This document shows positions 24,250-35,661 of a stretch of 64,000 nt of DNA, piece after piece. Under the pieces are notes generated by a model, which did not search any database, had not been told where the DNA came from, and saw only the letters and a program-made list of their open reading frames with translations. A program made the position numbers and the translations under genes. The DNA is from Pempheris klunzingeri (Eukaryota; Chordata; Actinopteri; Acropomatiformes; Pempheridae): assembly GCF_042242105.1 (NCBI RefSeq), contig NC_092022.1, positions 11,342,001 to 11,406,000 of the forward strand, written 5' to 3'. How positions within the stretch are numbered: the first letter of the stretch is position 1; every line of letters starts with the position of its first letter.

Positions 24250-27200
24250 GACCAAAGTCTTCCATCTACAGCTTCTTCTACTTTTGAGTAAAAACTTCCC
24301 AGAGACCAGTCTGACTTCTCTTGGACTCAACATGTTGAGCTGGTGCTACGTGAAAGCAGGAAATCATTTTAAGGACAAAGTAAAAACAGAAGAAGCCAGA
24401 TCGAGAAGTCATTGTCTGTCTACCAAATGTGTTGCGCGCCTCTTTAAAAACCTTCTCTCTCTCTCTTTCTTTCCTGGTGGTAGGTTTGTTGATGCTGATC
24501 TCTGTGCTTGTCTGTTTATACTACACTCCATGCATTTTGGGAAATGAGTGATTTACTGTACATAGTGCTCCGCTTTTCCTGCAACAATACATCAAAGTAG
24601 ATTGTGTAATGCTCATGGAAACATAAAAGTAAAGTGACATCTCCACTCAGTGAACAGTCATCAACCGAAGATTGGTTTTGACGTTATTTTACCTTCAATA
24701 CTTGTTGCATGTTTTGCAGTCATATTTGAATATTATCCCTGTGTTATACATAACCCTTTCTTGTGATTGAAAAGCCTGGCTAAGCCTCGGTGTGTTATGT
24801 ACTGGGTCTCACGGTATGCATGGTAAACACTTAGCCCATCATGCTCTATGTTATAGTGAGAATCAGCAACATGAAAGGAACAATAAACTTTTCATCACTG
24901 TTGGCTGTGAAACATGTTGATGGAAACTTACAATGTAGCACGATGGGAGTGGTGATGATGATGGTGGTGGGAAAATGCTTACATTATATCTTTAAACTAA
25001 AACTTCTGTTGTATATATATATTTTTTTTCAGTTTTTGCCTAATAACCTCAACTAATAATTTTCGGGCCTTTTTGTAAGTAAGTATCAAGTCCTGCTTAT
25101 TGAGCATAAATGTTACTGATTACATGGGTTTGATTTTTTTTTTTATTACTCTATTTAGATGTCAGTGATGAAATCTGAATCTGTCTTCAGTCTTTGGAGT
25201 GAAAAAAACAGATGACAATGGCAAAAGTAAATGATCGACAATATTTTTACATATCACTGTTCTGAATTATTCTTCAATGTAAAATCTCCAGTAAGATGTT
25301 CTTTTACGTAACTGAATTAATGCGCCGTTTGGAGTGTGACGTGACACCTTAATGTGCCGTTAAAATGGTTTAAAAGTATAAGAAATATAAAAGTAAAGAC
25401 GTAATTAGCATTGCAGTTAATAAACATTATAGGGTTAAGAGCAATATTATGATGGGGGTTACTGTATTGTTTCATTGTGGGAGCTCTAAATCTAATATTG
25501 TTCTGATTTTAGGAGCTTTTATTTACCTCTGAATGTATATCTAAACAAATCTTCCCCACAAACTAACTTCTGGGTTTTTGAGAAGCTTTGCACTACCTAC
25601 CATCACGGTAGATAAGATAATGGTATGTTGGATGGACCGTGTTGCATGCATGCTTGCTGGATGGTGAACTTTTATATCTTGTAGACTGACTTTTCTTTAC
25701 ATCAATCCGAGGCTACTACTACAATCCATATAGTCTTTTAACTGTGGGAACAAATAAAATCTCAGTTTATCTCAAAATATCAAAAATATTTACAGGAAGT
25801 TTGTCATCTCCCTCAAGTCAACGTTGACTGATATTACAGCTGTTTGGGGAAAACTTTGACACTCTACACATGAAGGAATGCGTCCTACAAGCAGTTACAG
25901 ACAGATGAATCCCAACTTTTACTGGCCACTGTGGTATCACAGATATAACCTCAGCAGATGTTTATGTAAATGGTCACAGGCCTAAGTTCTCAGGAATGAA
26001 TTTGTCATGTATGATAATTGTTGTGTACATCTAAGAATCCCTTGCAAATGCACATATAGGTCTGTCCGATCTGGAACCATCTGTTTAAATACCATATTTT
26101 TCTACAGTCAGTCCAAAAGAAAACAGACAAAAAAAGGATTGGAAACGTAAGAATTTTCGGATTTTTTTGACATATAAAAATAATAAATCAGTGGCATTGT
26201 GATTGGGAAGGTATGCCTGGTACCAAAAAGCCTGTCCATTGAATGAAAGCATATTGGTGTATAACATAATTGGCATTACTTCCATAATCCATCAGCCTAA
26301 GAGGAGACATTGCATAACTAGCATATTATATTTCCTATCCATCCAGTTTCAACAATCATGATATTGATTTTTTTTTTTAAAAAAAAGAAAACTTTACACT
26401 GTACATCACAAAGCTTTTCCATTAGAACACAAATTCTAATTTCAACATGTCACTAAAATGTAAAATTCTACTCAACCACTGCCAGGGAAATCACACTGGA
26501 AAAAAAAGGTTATGTAGAGGAAGCAGAAAGAGAATCAGCTTACATGCCTGGTTCATTAACTGCTCTGGTGAAATTTGTCAAAATGCTAAATTAGCATCAG
26601 TGCCCCGTCCCCTTCCCTCCATCCCAGCAGCTTTAGATGTCCCCTCATTAGAGCAGAACAAGATGGCTGCCTCGTAAACAAAGGGAGGAGGTAGGGTGAG
26701 GGAGGGATGGAAGAGAGAGGGGACACCAGGGCAATGTAGAGCTTCAACTTCAAAGTTCATTCTCTCTTGTGTAGATCGTATGAAAATAAAGGTGTACATT
26801 TATCACCCTGTACAAACACACTAAAGATTTCAGTCGCCTCACAGTGACCTTCTCTCTTCTCCCAAATATCAGAGAGGGGCTTGTCCAATAAAACTATCTC
26901 ACTCCCAAAGAGCCACCCAGCTCAGCGTAGAAAAGAGAAGGCACCAGGTGTTTGCCAACACCAGCAACAAGCCACCACACCTCATGCACTCTTTCATTTC
27001 TAACCTCGAGTTGATGTAACAAAGACCCTTCAGTCGTGCCAAACAACACAGTTCAACTAGAAAACGCTTGTTCCTCACGACAGCTTGTCAGGTTTGCTTT
27101 CTTTGTTTTTCCATGGCAGACACGCAAAAGTAAAAAGCAAACCAACTATCACACACCTGTACATGAATCTTTGATAAGCGCTGCTCTAGAAGCAAAGCTC

Positions 27201-28391
27201 ATATCAGAAAGTCATTTAAAATGTAGCCCAACACAAATACTGTATAAGTTCTCTAGATGTGGCACAAACCTGCAGATTTCCCCACTTATAAAGCAATGGG
27301 TAACAGATTTGCTGACAGTTTTAACATTTCAAATGTAATTTTGACTTTGTGGAAGACTGAGCTCAGAAAAGACCAGATAGTTTTGTGTTTTGTGTTTATT
27401 TTAATATAAATATGAATGTGTGTGTATTTCACTAGATGAGACACAAACTCTAAACTGAATGAATTTGGCTTTTTGACTCAAAGGCATAAGTTATTTTCAT
27501 CTGATATAAAAAGGGGATCACTCTAAACATGGAATCTGTTGAACTTTTGCCGCATCAGTGAGGGCGTGGAAAAGGCTGCATCTTTCCCTAAAATATGCTT
27601 GTATGATAAAAAAAAATCACGATACAGACAAAGGATTGTGGCAATGAAAAATGAAAAATAAAAATGATAAATTAAAACAAGCACTCACGCATACACATGC
27701 GCAGAGACATGAATGCACACTCACTCTCTGTCTCACACACAAACACACACACATACAACTGGAAAAAAAAGTGTGAGCCAAATAAATACTGGTAAAGTAC
27801 AATACGTACATGTAATTTACCCCAAAGTTCATTAAACGAAACAAAACAAAGGGCGAGATCACACTGGATCAAAATGGAAAAGCATGCAGAAGTCCACTGC
27901 TCTACTGTAGCTTCACTCCTAGCAGACTACAAAATAGGGAGAAAAACAGAAAGAGGGAGAAAGGGGAAGAAAGATAGAGAGAGGCCCCTGTCCTGAGCAG
28001 TTATAGCCACCTGGTCAGCCAGGAGTAACTGACTCCCCACACCACAGGGCACAGGGTGCTTCCTTCAGTGGCAAGTCTTCTTCTAACCCTCCATCTTTGT
28101 CCTGCAGTCCAAGGGGAAGGAGGAGGAGGAGGAAGGATGCGTAGAGGTGAAATCAGGTGAGATGGTCGGGGCTGTGGGTGCCCCTTCGCTGTAATTCAGC
28201 AGGTCCAGTTCTGGATGCAGAACAAGGATAACAAAGGTGTTTGGGATCTGTGTTAGCATGTGTGGAGGCAGGGAGGAGGTATGTGTGCAGAAATGCTGAA
28301 TGGGCTGAGGATGGACCGGGAGTTAGGGGTGCAGATTGGGGGGTGAGGGGTGAGGAATGGGGGGTCAGAAAGCCAATCTTCTTCTCCAGGC
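24250..28391. other. Convergent stat6-mip intergenic and 3' UTR interval
   Basis: AT-rich sequence lies between the converging ends of stat6 and mip and should hold both 3' UTRs. I see no coding exon. It contains a T/A homopolymer run near 26370, a CA-rich stretch at 27690-27760 and a GGA-rich stretch near 28120. A reverse-strand AATAAA (TTTATT at 27395) could end a mip transcript. Short ORFs here look like chance. Confidence 0.6.
24882..24887 (+). terminator. stat6: Candidate stat6 polyadenylation signal (AATAAA)
   Basis: An AATAAA lies about 660 nt after the stat6 stop, followed by T-rich sequence. Another AATAAA at 24244 is only 25 nt after the stop, and a further one is at 25753. Which is used cannot be told from sequence alone. 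Confidence 0.4.
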
Positions 28392-29652
28392 TTATAGGGC
28401 CTGTGTCTTGAGCTCGATGGGCTCTCCCCTGGTCTCCTGCTGGCCCTCGGCTTCTGGGGGCCGAGTGCCCTTCAGTGTGGCGAGCCTCTCGGAGAGGCCG
28501 CGCATACGGGGGAACAGCATGAAGTCATACAGCAGAGCACCCATGGCACCACCAATCATTGGTCCCACCCAGTACACCTGTCATTAACAGAAAAGACAGA
28601 GAGCAGAGCGTGTTGGCGTGAGTTTGTTACTCACATTCACATTACTGTGGTTTGCAACAGTTTGTAGTGTAAAAACACTTAAAGACACAATTGTCTTACC
28701 CAGTGGTTGACAAAATTCCTGACCAGGACAGCAGGGGCGAAGGACCTTGCTGGGTTCATTCCTGCTCCGGTGTAGTACATCTAAGTCAAAGACAAAGAAG
28801 GAAGTTCTGTAAATGTGACCGTCAATGTGTTTATGTGACATGATACAATAGTCAGATCATTGTATGAATCCAGTGAACCGTTTCAAACGTTCACATCCTC
28901 CTGGTTGGTTCTTACCCCGAGAAGATGCCCCATGAGCACAGAGAAGCCGATGGCCAGGGCAGCAGAGCCCATGCGTCCATTGCGCCTCTCATCAGTCACA
29001 GCAAAGATGCAGACGACAAGCTGCAGGGTGAGGAAGACCTCCATGGTGGTGGCCATGCCCAGGCTGATGCCTGGCTGCAGCTGAAAGACCGGAGGGGAGA
29101 AGAAAGAAAATTAAAAAGACACAATTAACATGGTTTTAAGTTCTGATAGATGCAGTTGCATTGCTGTTTATGTAACTGAGATGCAGAGTTTATTTTGCAG
29201 AATTGGCTAAATGTAATGTAACATTTGTAATACAGGAATGAGACCCTGTCTGCTTAGTCTGAAGCATTTCAGTGATTGGCAGGTGATCTTACCGTGTTGA
29301 GTGCTAGATTTCCCCTCATGTTGCCGGGTGTGACCCCATAGAGCACGGCAGCACCAGCCATCGCTCCGAGACACTGGGCCATCATGTAGAAGAAAGCACG
29401 GAACAGGGACATCTGGGAGCCAATCAGGTAGGCAAAGGTAACAGCTGGGTTGATGTGTCCTCCACTGATGTGGCCGATGGACTGGATGAGGGTGGCAGCC
29501 GCCATCCCAAAGCAAAAGGCAACATGGAGGACATTATGGGGCCCAGTGGTCCAGCGGAGGGCTGCCCCGAGCCCAAAGAATACAAAGAACATGGTGCCAT
29601 AGAACTCAGCGAAAACCGCCCGCCAGAAAGACATAGACCTGAACTCCCACAT
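28392..29652 (-). CDS. mip: Lens major intrinsic protein, aquaporin-0, 263 aa
   Basis: Water channel and junctional membrane protein of lens fibre cells. Exons on the minus strand are 29652-29293, 29080-28916, 28780-28700 and 28577-28392 (792 nt). That gives 263 aa, the same as human MIP, with the four-exon structure typical of the family. There are six membrane helices with two NPA boxes (68-70 and 184-186). The selectivity filter is Phe48, His172, Ala181, Arg187, as in AQP0. The C-terminal helix, [16 protein letters not shown] at 224-239, corresponds to the calmodulin-binding segment. The ATG has a Kozak-like GCCACC before it. Compared with human, Tyr23 is Phe, Tyr149 is Thr, loop A carries His39-Asn40, and Ser235 is Ala. 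Teleosts carry two mip copies. This one resembles the 'a' copy as I remember it, but I leave the suffix open. Confidence 0.97.
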
Positions 29653-30050
29653 GGTGGCAAAAGGTCAAAAAGCAACCTCTAAGCAATGGAGGGATGAAAA
29701 ATCAACAGAAAAACTAACTAATTAACTCCACAATAATGACTGTCAGAGACCAAAAAACACAGAGCAAATGACAAAAATTTGCCCTCAAACAGAAACTGCC
29801 TCTCTAAAGCTAAATGCAACAACACGTAAACTGCTCAACATGTAACTCTCATGCAACTGTGAACAATCTGCTGCTCTGCCTGAATTCTGATTTCTGTCAT
29901 AGAGAGCTCCTGAGTGGAGCAATTCGCCAGTCTCTGTGCATCTATGTGCCAACCCTGCTGGTTGTTAGTAGAAGAACATGGATAGACAAACGTTAAGCAT
30001 GTCCTGCAGACATTCAGCCTCTTTACCAGAGCAGGGGGACCTCAGAGGCC

Positions 30051-30058
30051 CTTTTATA
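30051..30058 (-). promoter_or_regulatory. mip: TATA box of mip
   Basis: TATAAAAG on the minus strand lies about 400 bp upstream of the mip ATG, in a GC-rich patch. A plausible acceptor (CATTGCTTAG at about 29680) suggests that an intron may split the 5' UTR, which would explain the distance. The donor is not clear. Confidence 0.6.
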
Positions 30059-30109
30059 ACACCCCGGGGTCACAGCAACCCCGCCAAGCCCAGGGGAGGG
30101 GCCAGCGCA

Positions 30110-33100
30110 CAATACTACAAATCAAAACAAAATCATTTAACCCTTCGCATGCCTTGACATCCCTCTATCTGCTCATTGCAAAAAATTACACTGAAAGCTC
30201 TCAACATACTGCACTTAGTCAGTTTTCAAGGTGCTCTGAAGTTATGACTTGAGGTTGAACCTATGTGCTCAGGACAAGAGGAGAAGTAAACAAAACTTAA
30301 AAAGCTTTGGAACATCTTCTATTATTACACTGGGGGCTCGTTTTTACTGGAAGAGGTTGAGATCTAGTACCTGAGTACCACAAACAGCCTGGTTGAAGCA
30401 TTAAAACAAACAAAGTGGCAGAATATCCCATTCATAACTGACTGAAAAGCCCCAGTCAGTATCTGCACCGACCTGAAAATAGAAAAGCAGTGGGCATGTG
30501 GTGGACAGAACCTGTGAACAGGTAGAAGTGGAAAGCAATGGATTTTTGCTTTGTGTCAATTAATTTTTATGTTTTTTTTTTTTTTTTACAAGCACGGAAG
30601 TCATGTAATTACAGTGTCCACCTTTTACTCATTTCCCATGATTTTGCTTGCATTGTCTCCTCTGCAATGTACGATCAACAGTTCACATTCACTCCAATCA
30701 AAGCTGTGATCACCAACGCACGAGCAATTTCTCAATTTCTCCACTTGTGCTCTGGATTAGCACAAATTAGGTTTGTGGCAGCAGAACTGATTAGGCACAG
30801 TTTTGCATTGTGTGTGTGTGCTGGGCAGGTTTGGAGGCTCAGGTCGGATAAAGCGGTGGAAAATCCACGGTTGGAGAGGAAGAGGGGAGAGCCGGCCTGG
30901 TATTGAGCTTCTGCACTGGAGCATCATGCTGACCAGGGCAGCCAGAGGGACGGCCGCAGCCCTCTGAAAGGATTATGCTGAGCTCACTGCTTTTCTCCTT
31001 TCATGCATGGAAACAAAACGCTGGCAGTAACAGTTTCTGCTGGTTTCTATGATCTGTTTGTGTTGCCATCTCTGAATCTGTGAGTCCCCATTTCCATGGG
31101 CCACAGTGGCTATATATATAAATTTACATACATTTTTGCCGCTGCACTCATGCTTCAGACAGCTGTGTTGAAATGGCATCAGAAGAATGCATAAATATAA
31201 TCAGTGGACATTTTTATGTTTCAGATATGTTTTGTGGAAGTTGTCTGTGGTTTACAAATATTCAAAGTGATTTATCATATCAATTTCAAAGCAGCCAGAC
31301 ATTTGGATGTTTCATCACCTCACATTCAAAACAGGGGGAACAAAATCTAAAACAATCATATGCTGTACAATGGTGGTTGTTACTGGAGAAGAAAAAAAAT
31401 CTATCGCTAAAAATAGTGTTGATGCTGTTGCCCTGATTCTGACAGTTTATTAGTTTGCCAGTTGGTGAAACTCTATTGTGGTGAGTATTATGTCCTTCTC
31501 ATGACTCCCTCCATCAGTAGTAAGCCACCTTTTGTGGGTTTAAGCCCACAGTTTAGTTTTACAGGGGAGGGGGTTGAAAAGGTGCTTGCATTGTATTTTC
31601 CTGTTCCCTGGGTCCAGACTGCTGACACATACATAATAACATGCAGCCCCTAAACATCTCACAGTGGAGTAGGAGCTCGGGCCTGCAATCAGCACACAGT
31701 GGTGAAAACATGCATTACAATCCTTCGTGAGATGAAGGACTTTAATATCCATGTAATATATGGGGTCCTCAGAAGTGCTGATAAAAGAAAAAAAATCCTC
31801 AACAGGAGATTTAAATGATCCATTTACATGACAGAAACTACAGATTGAATACCTTCGTCATCTATAAAATCTATTATGAGCCTCTAAATACTTTATAGAC
31901 TATTTGTTTTAATACCAGATATAAGAAGCGTCAAAGATATATGAGATAGCACCTTTGCATATTACTAAGGGAAGTATGTATTACCGTTACCATGTTTTGA
32001 AACAAAACAAATGATTTACACCGGAAATTTACAGCATAAAAGAATTTCTGGTTTCCATTTCCCTTTTTTTGCACTAACTGTAAACGCACAGGGAGGATGG
32101 GAAGCCCCTGAAATGTCCTGAGTAATAATAGGGAGAAGTGAGAGTAGAGTGCTCAGAAACATTAGCACTACACAGTGGTGACAAAGTAACATTTCACATT
32201 TCCATGTGAATCAGACGTTATCAGAGTTAAGACACGTGAAGTGGGTATTTTGTTTGTGTTGTGTTTATGTCTTTTTAGTGTGAAGTTCCCTCTTTGGGTT
32301 ACAGTCACTCTGCTGCAGCTTAGAAAGGAAATAGAGAGGGAATTTTATTCTAAAAAGCCTGTAAACTTGGAGGATCACCACTTGTCTACCTCATACTTAA
32401 AAAAAAAACCAAACACAGACCACATATCAATGATTTTGCACGCCGTCACTTATATTGGATGGTGTTAGGAATGGATCTTCTTGGCCAGTTAAGACAGGAG
32501 GATCAATTACAGTGTGAGGATCAATTACAGTGTCGAAACCGAGACCAGTGGTGGAAAGCAACGAAGTACATTTATAATACAAACTATAACGAATTTAACT
32601 ATGTATTATTAAAAATCAAGTCAAGACTTTATTGATGCCAAGTGGAAAAATCAAAAGCTACTCAGCAGTATATTAAGTAATTTAAGTTAGCACCACCTTA
32701 ACCAACTGCATCATTAAAGTGATGTTATCATTGACACGTCAATAATTATAGTGCAAAACAATAAACACTGCCTCTACTTTCGTGCTTCGATGCAAGTCAA
32801 ATCTTGCATATATTTATACACTATGGTATTGCTAGTTTTATAGCAGTACTTCATCACTCCCACAATATTAATCCTCCCACAGTGTATTAAATCTCTAAAC
32901 TCAATTGAAATAAATTTTTTGGGAACTTTGACAAGTGATGATTCAATACTAATATTTGTGTTCAACGGTCTGAAACAGTTTATTAGAAATATATAACCAA
33001 ACTCCCACAGCATATGACAAACGCAAAAGTGTTCAACACGTGTTGCATCAAACACACAAGCTTCAAAGCATAGTTCTAGTGTATCTGATTGACAAACATT

Positions 33101-33280
33101 TATAACCTGTATGGTTTAAACTATTTGGGAAACTCTTGGTAGACTACATAGGATTTCTGCCTTGCCCTCTGGAAGAAAATGCATTTTAGCACCTGCTACA
33201 ATGTGCAATGTTTTGTACACTGGCATAGAGAAACAAACTCAGTGACTAGATGCGATTGTACTACTCCAATTGCTTAATGT
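30110..33280. other. mip-ptges3 intergenic interval
   Basis: About 3.2 kb lie between the mip promoter and the 3' end of ptges3, which is transcribed in the same direction. No coding exon is recognisable. There is an 18-bp direct duplication (AGGATCAATTACAGTGTG) at about 32498-32534. A GTGGTGGAAAGCAACGAAGT repeat-like stretch starts at about 32548, and a fragment resembling a retroelement tail (ACTTTATTGATGCCAAGTGG) is near 32626. Confidence 0.5.
32546..32650. repeat. Probable teleost interspersed repeat relic
   Basis: CAGTGGTGGAAAGCAACGAA, continued by GTACATTTAT, resembles a common fish dispersed repeat (CAGTGGTGGAAAGTAACTAA type). A DNA-transposon origin is suspected. Only one end is visible, and the assignment is from memory of the motif. 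Confidence 0.35.
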
Positions 33281-33309
33281 CAACACAAGCTGTAAGTTGC
33301 ACAAGCATG

Positions 33310-33315
33310 TTTATT
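33310..33315 (-). terminator. ptges3: Candidate ptges3 polyadenylation signal
   Basis: AATAAA on the minus strand (TTTATT on +) lies about 570 nt beyond the ptges3 stop codon. This would give a plausible 3' UTR of about 0.6 kb. Confidence 0.4.
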
Positions 33316-33883
33316 TTAAATGCTGAAATATGTTTTAAAAAAATGAAATTATTGTTAAATATCTGAAGATGTTGGCATACATTGGAAAACCCATTTCAAG
33401 CGGAACCTCCTGCTTTTTAAATTAACAAACAAAATAAGTGCAATTTACAATACAAACATTAAAGGGGAAAATCTGTCATTAAAAAAATCTACTTTTTTGG
33501 AAAATAGGCATTTTGAGTTATTTTTTTTTCTTCTTCATTAGAAATCACAATGTCCAATACATAACCTGACATCGCAAAAGAACAGAGAGAGAGAAGGTGT
33601 AAGACATCAGCACATCCCATTACAGTCATTTAAGTCAATGAACAATAACATTTTCATTTGAATAGTCGTCCATGCAGAACAGAACAGCAAAGCACAGCAC
33701 TGTATGTCGCTATGGATCTGTGCATGTCTGTATCCAACAGTCACTCCCTTGAGGGGTTTCACTTTGGAAACTGCGTAGAGAGATGAGGTTTCTTCTCCAA
33801 CATGGCTGCCAACTCATGTCTACTCTCTCTTCGACCGATTTATAACTTGCTTTGTTTACTACTGAGGTGGCATCCATATTCAT

Positions 33884-35590
33884 CTACTCCAGGTCGGGCA
33901 TTTCTGGACGAGAGACAAAATTAAAAACGTGATGTGTGAGAGCATGTGATTTCATTTGAATCTAATCATTTGTCAATTAATAATGACAAAAAAACTAAAA
34001 GGACCAAAAAGTAAAGCTTTAAAATGTAATTTACAAGACATTCAAAAAAATTACAGTACTACATTATTCGGCCACATTTGTGATTTTATGGTAAAAGTTA
34101 ACCAGCTCTTAGTTAACTCTTAATTTTAGCCATTTTGATTGAATACATTTTCTTTCAAAGACATTTTATAGCTTACTTAACAGATCCTAACAATGACCCC
34201 CCCCCCCACTCCATGGGATCTACTGACTACAAATTATAAGGCAGCTCTTTGAGAATAGTACTTACTTTCATCGTCGCTGTCTGCAGAATCACGCTGCAAA
34301 ACAATATTATATAATTATAAAGCAAAAACAATGACAACTTCCTGCGCTGCTTTACCTTGTAAATTTCACTTGATTAAAATCTTTCCAAACAAAACACATG
34401 CATCTGTAATAGAGAATATGAACTACTTAAAATAGTTGTGAATGCGCTTAAAAAACAAACCTCGTCTTCTGCACCATCTAAGTCAGGTAGATCATCCCCT
34501 CCCATGCTGTTCATCATCTGGAGAAAAGCGAAAGAGACAACAATGAGCACATTACAGGCATAACAGTACATCTGGAAATACTCACACTTGAGCACTGTGC
34601 ATGTTCAACATGCTTACCTCTGAGAATTTGTCAAAACTTGACAAGTCCTCATCTGAGTCATCTTCCCAGTCTTTCCAATTATTGAAATCCACACTCAGCC
34701 AGTTGTTCTGAGAGAAGATAGATTCATGTAAGGCAGCATTTAAAATGTAGTCAGTTTATCTCCGCCAGGCGTCAGACTGCAGGGGATCATGTGTTTGCTC
34801 ATGTGTAGGGATGGGCATTGTTAGGATTTTATTGATATTACTGCTCTTATTGATACTCCTTATCCGTTCTTTACTGATACTCTTCTTTTTTCATTACAAA
34901 ATCATTGCATTTCTTTATTAAAGTCTATTCTGAAGTTTAGAAAAAATGAACAGACGTCAGTGAGTATAAGTCATTCCTCATGTCCTCTGTCCTCCTCCCT
35001 CTACCAGCGTTACCTGCTGACAGTGAATCACCTCAGCAGCAGAGGACAGCTGATTTGTCTCAGCTAAGTTTAACAATTTAGTTTTAGCTTATACAAAACT
35101 TTTGTTTTACCTTGTTTGTACCAGGTCGCTATTAGCTGAGCTAGCGCGCTGTGCTTGTGTTAAACAGCTGTGATGGATGAGAGACTGAGGACACAGCTGA
35201 TTAAAATATCATATTTTTACACTTTTATGCTTATTGAACAGGTGTACTGATGAAGTATTGGCTGTTAACTTGCAAACGTTTATTGGACTTATTTATTGGA
35301 TTACAGTAACAAGTGTAGATGTCAGCTCAAGTAATGTGAAGTACAAGTTATCTTTCACTTCACCTGATTAACTTCCTCCACCAAAGCCACTCTGCTGCTG
35401 CACTCTGTGTATGAGGAAGAACTAGGCCCAAACACAGAGAGCAGAGAGGCTCCAGCGTGCTAATAAATTAAACAAACATTATAAAAAGTATGGATAAAAG
35501 AAACTGCAACAACAGAGCTAATCAATTCTATGGTCTTTAATAATTTAGCCCCAAGTCCAGTTTAATACCAGGCTGTGGTACCTATCCCTT

Positions 35591-35661
<71 letters not shown>

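Noticed and set aside
30538-30906. 122-codon plus-strand frame upstream of mip
   Set aside because: Starts within a T-homopolymer, has no domain resemblance and no splice structure.
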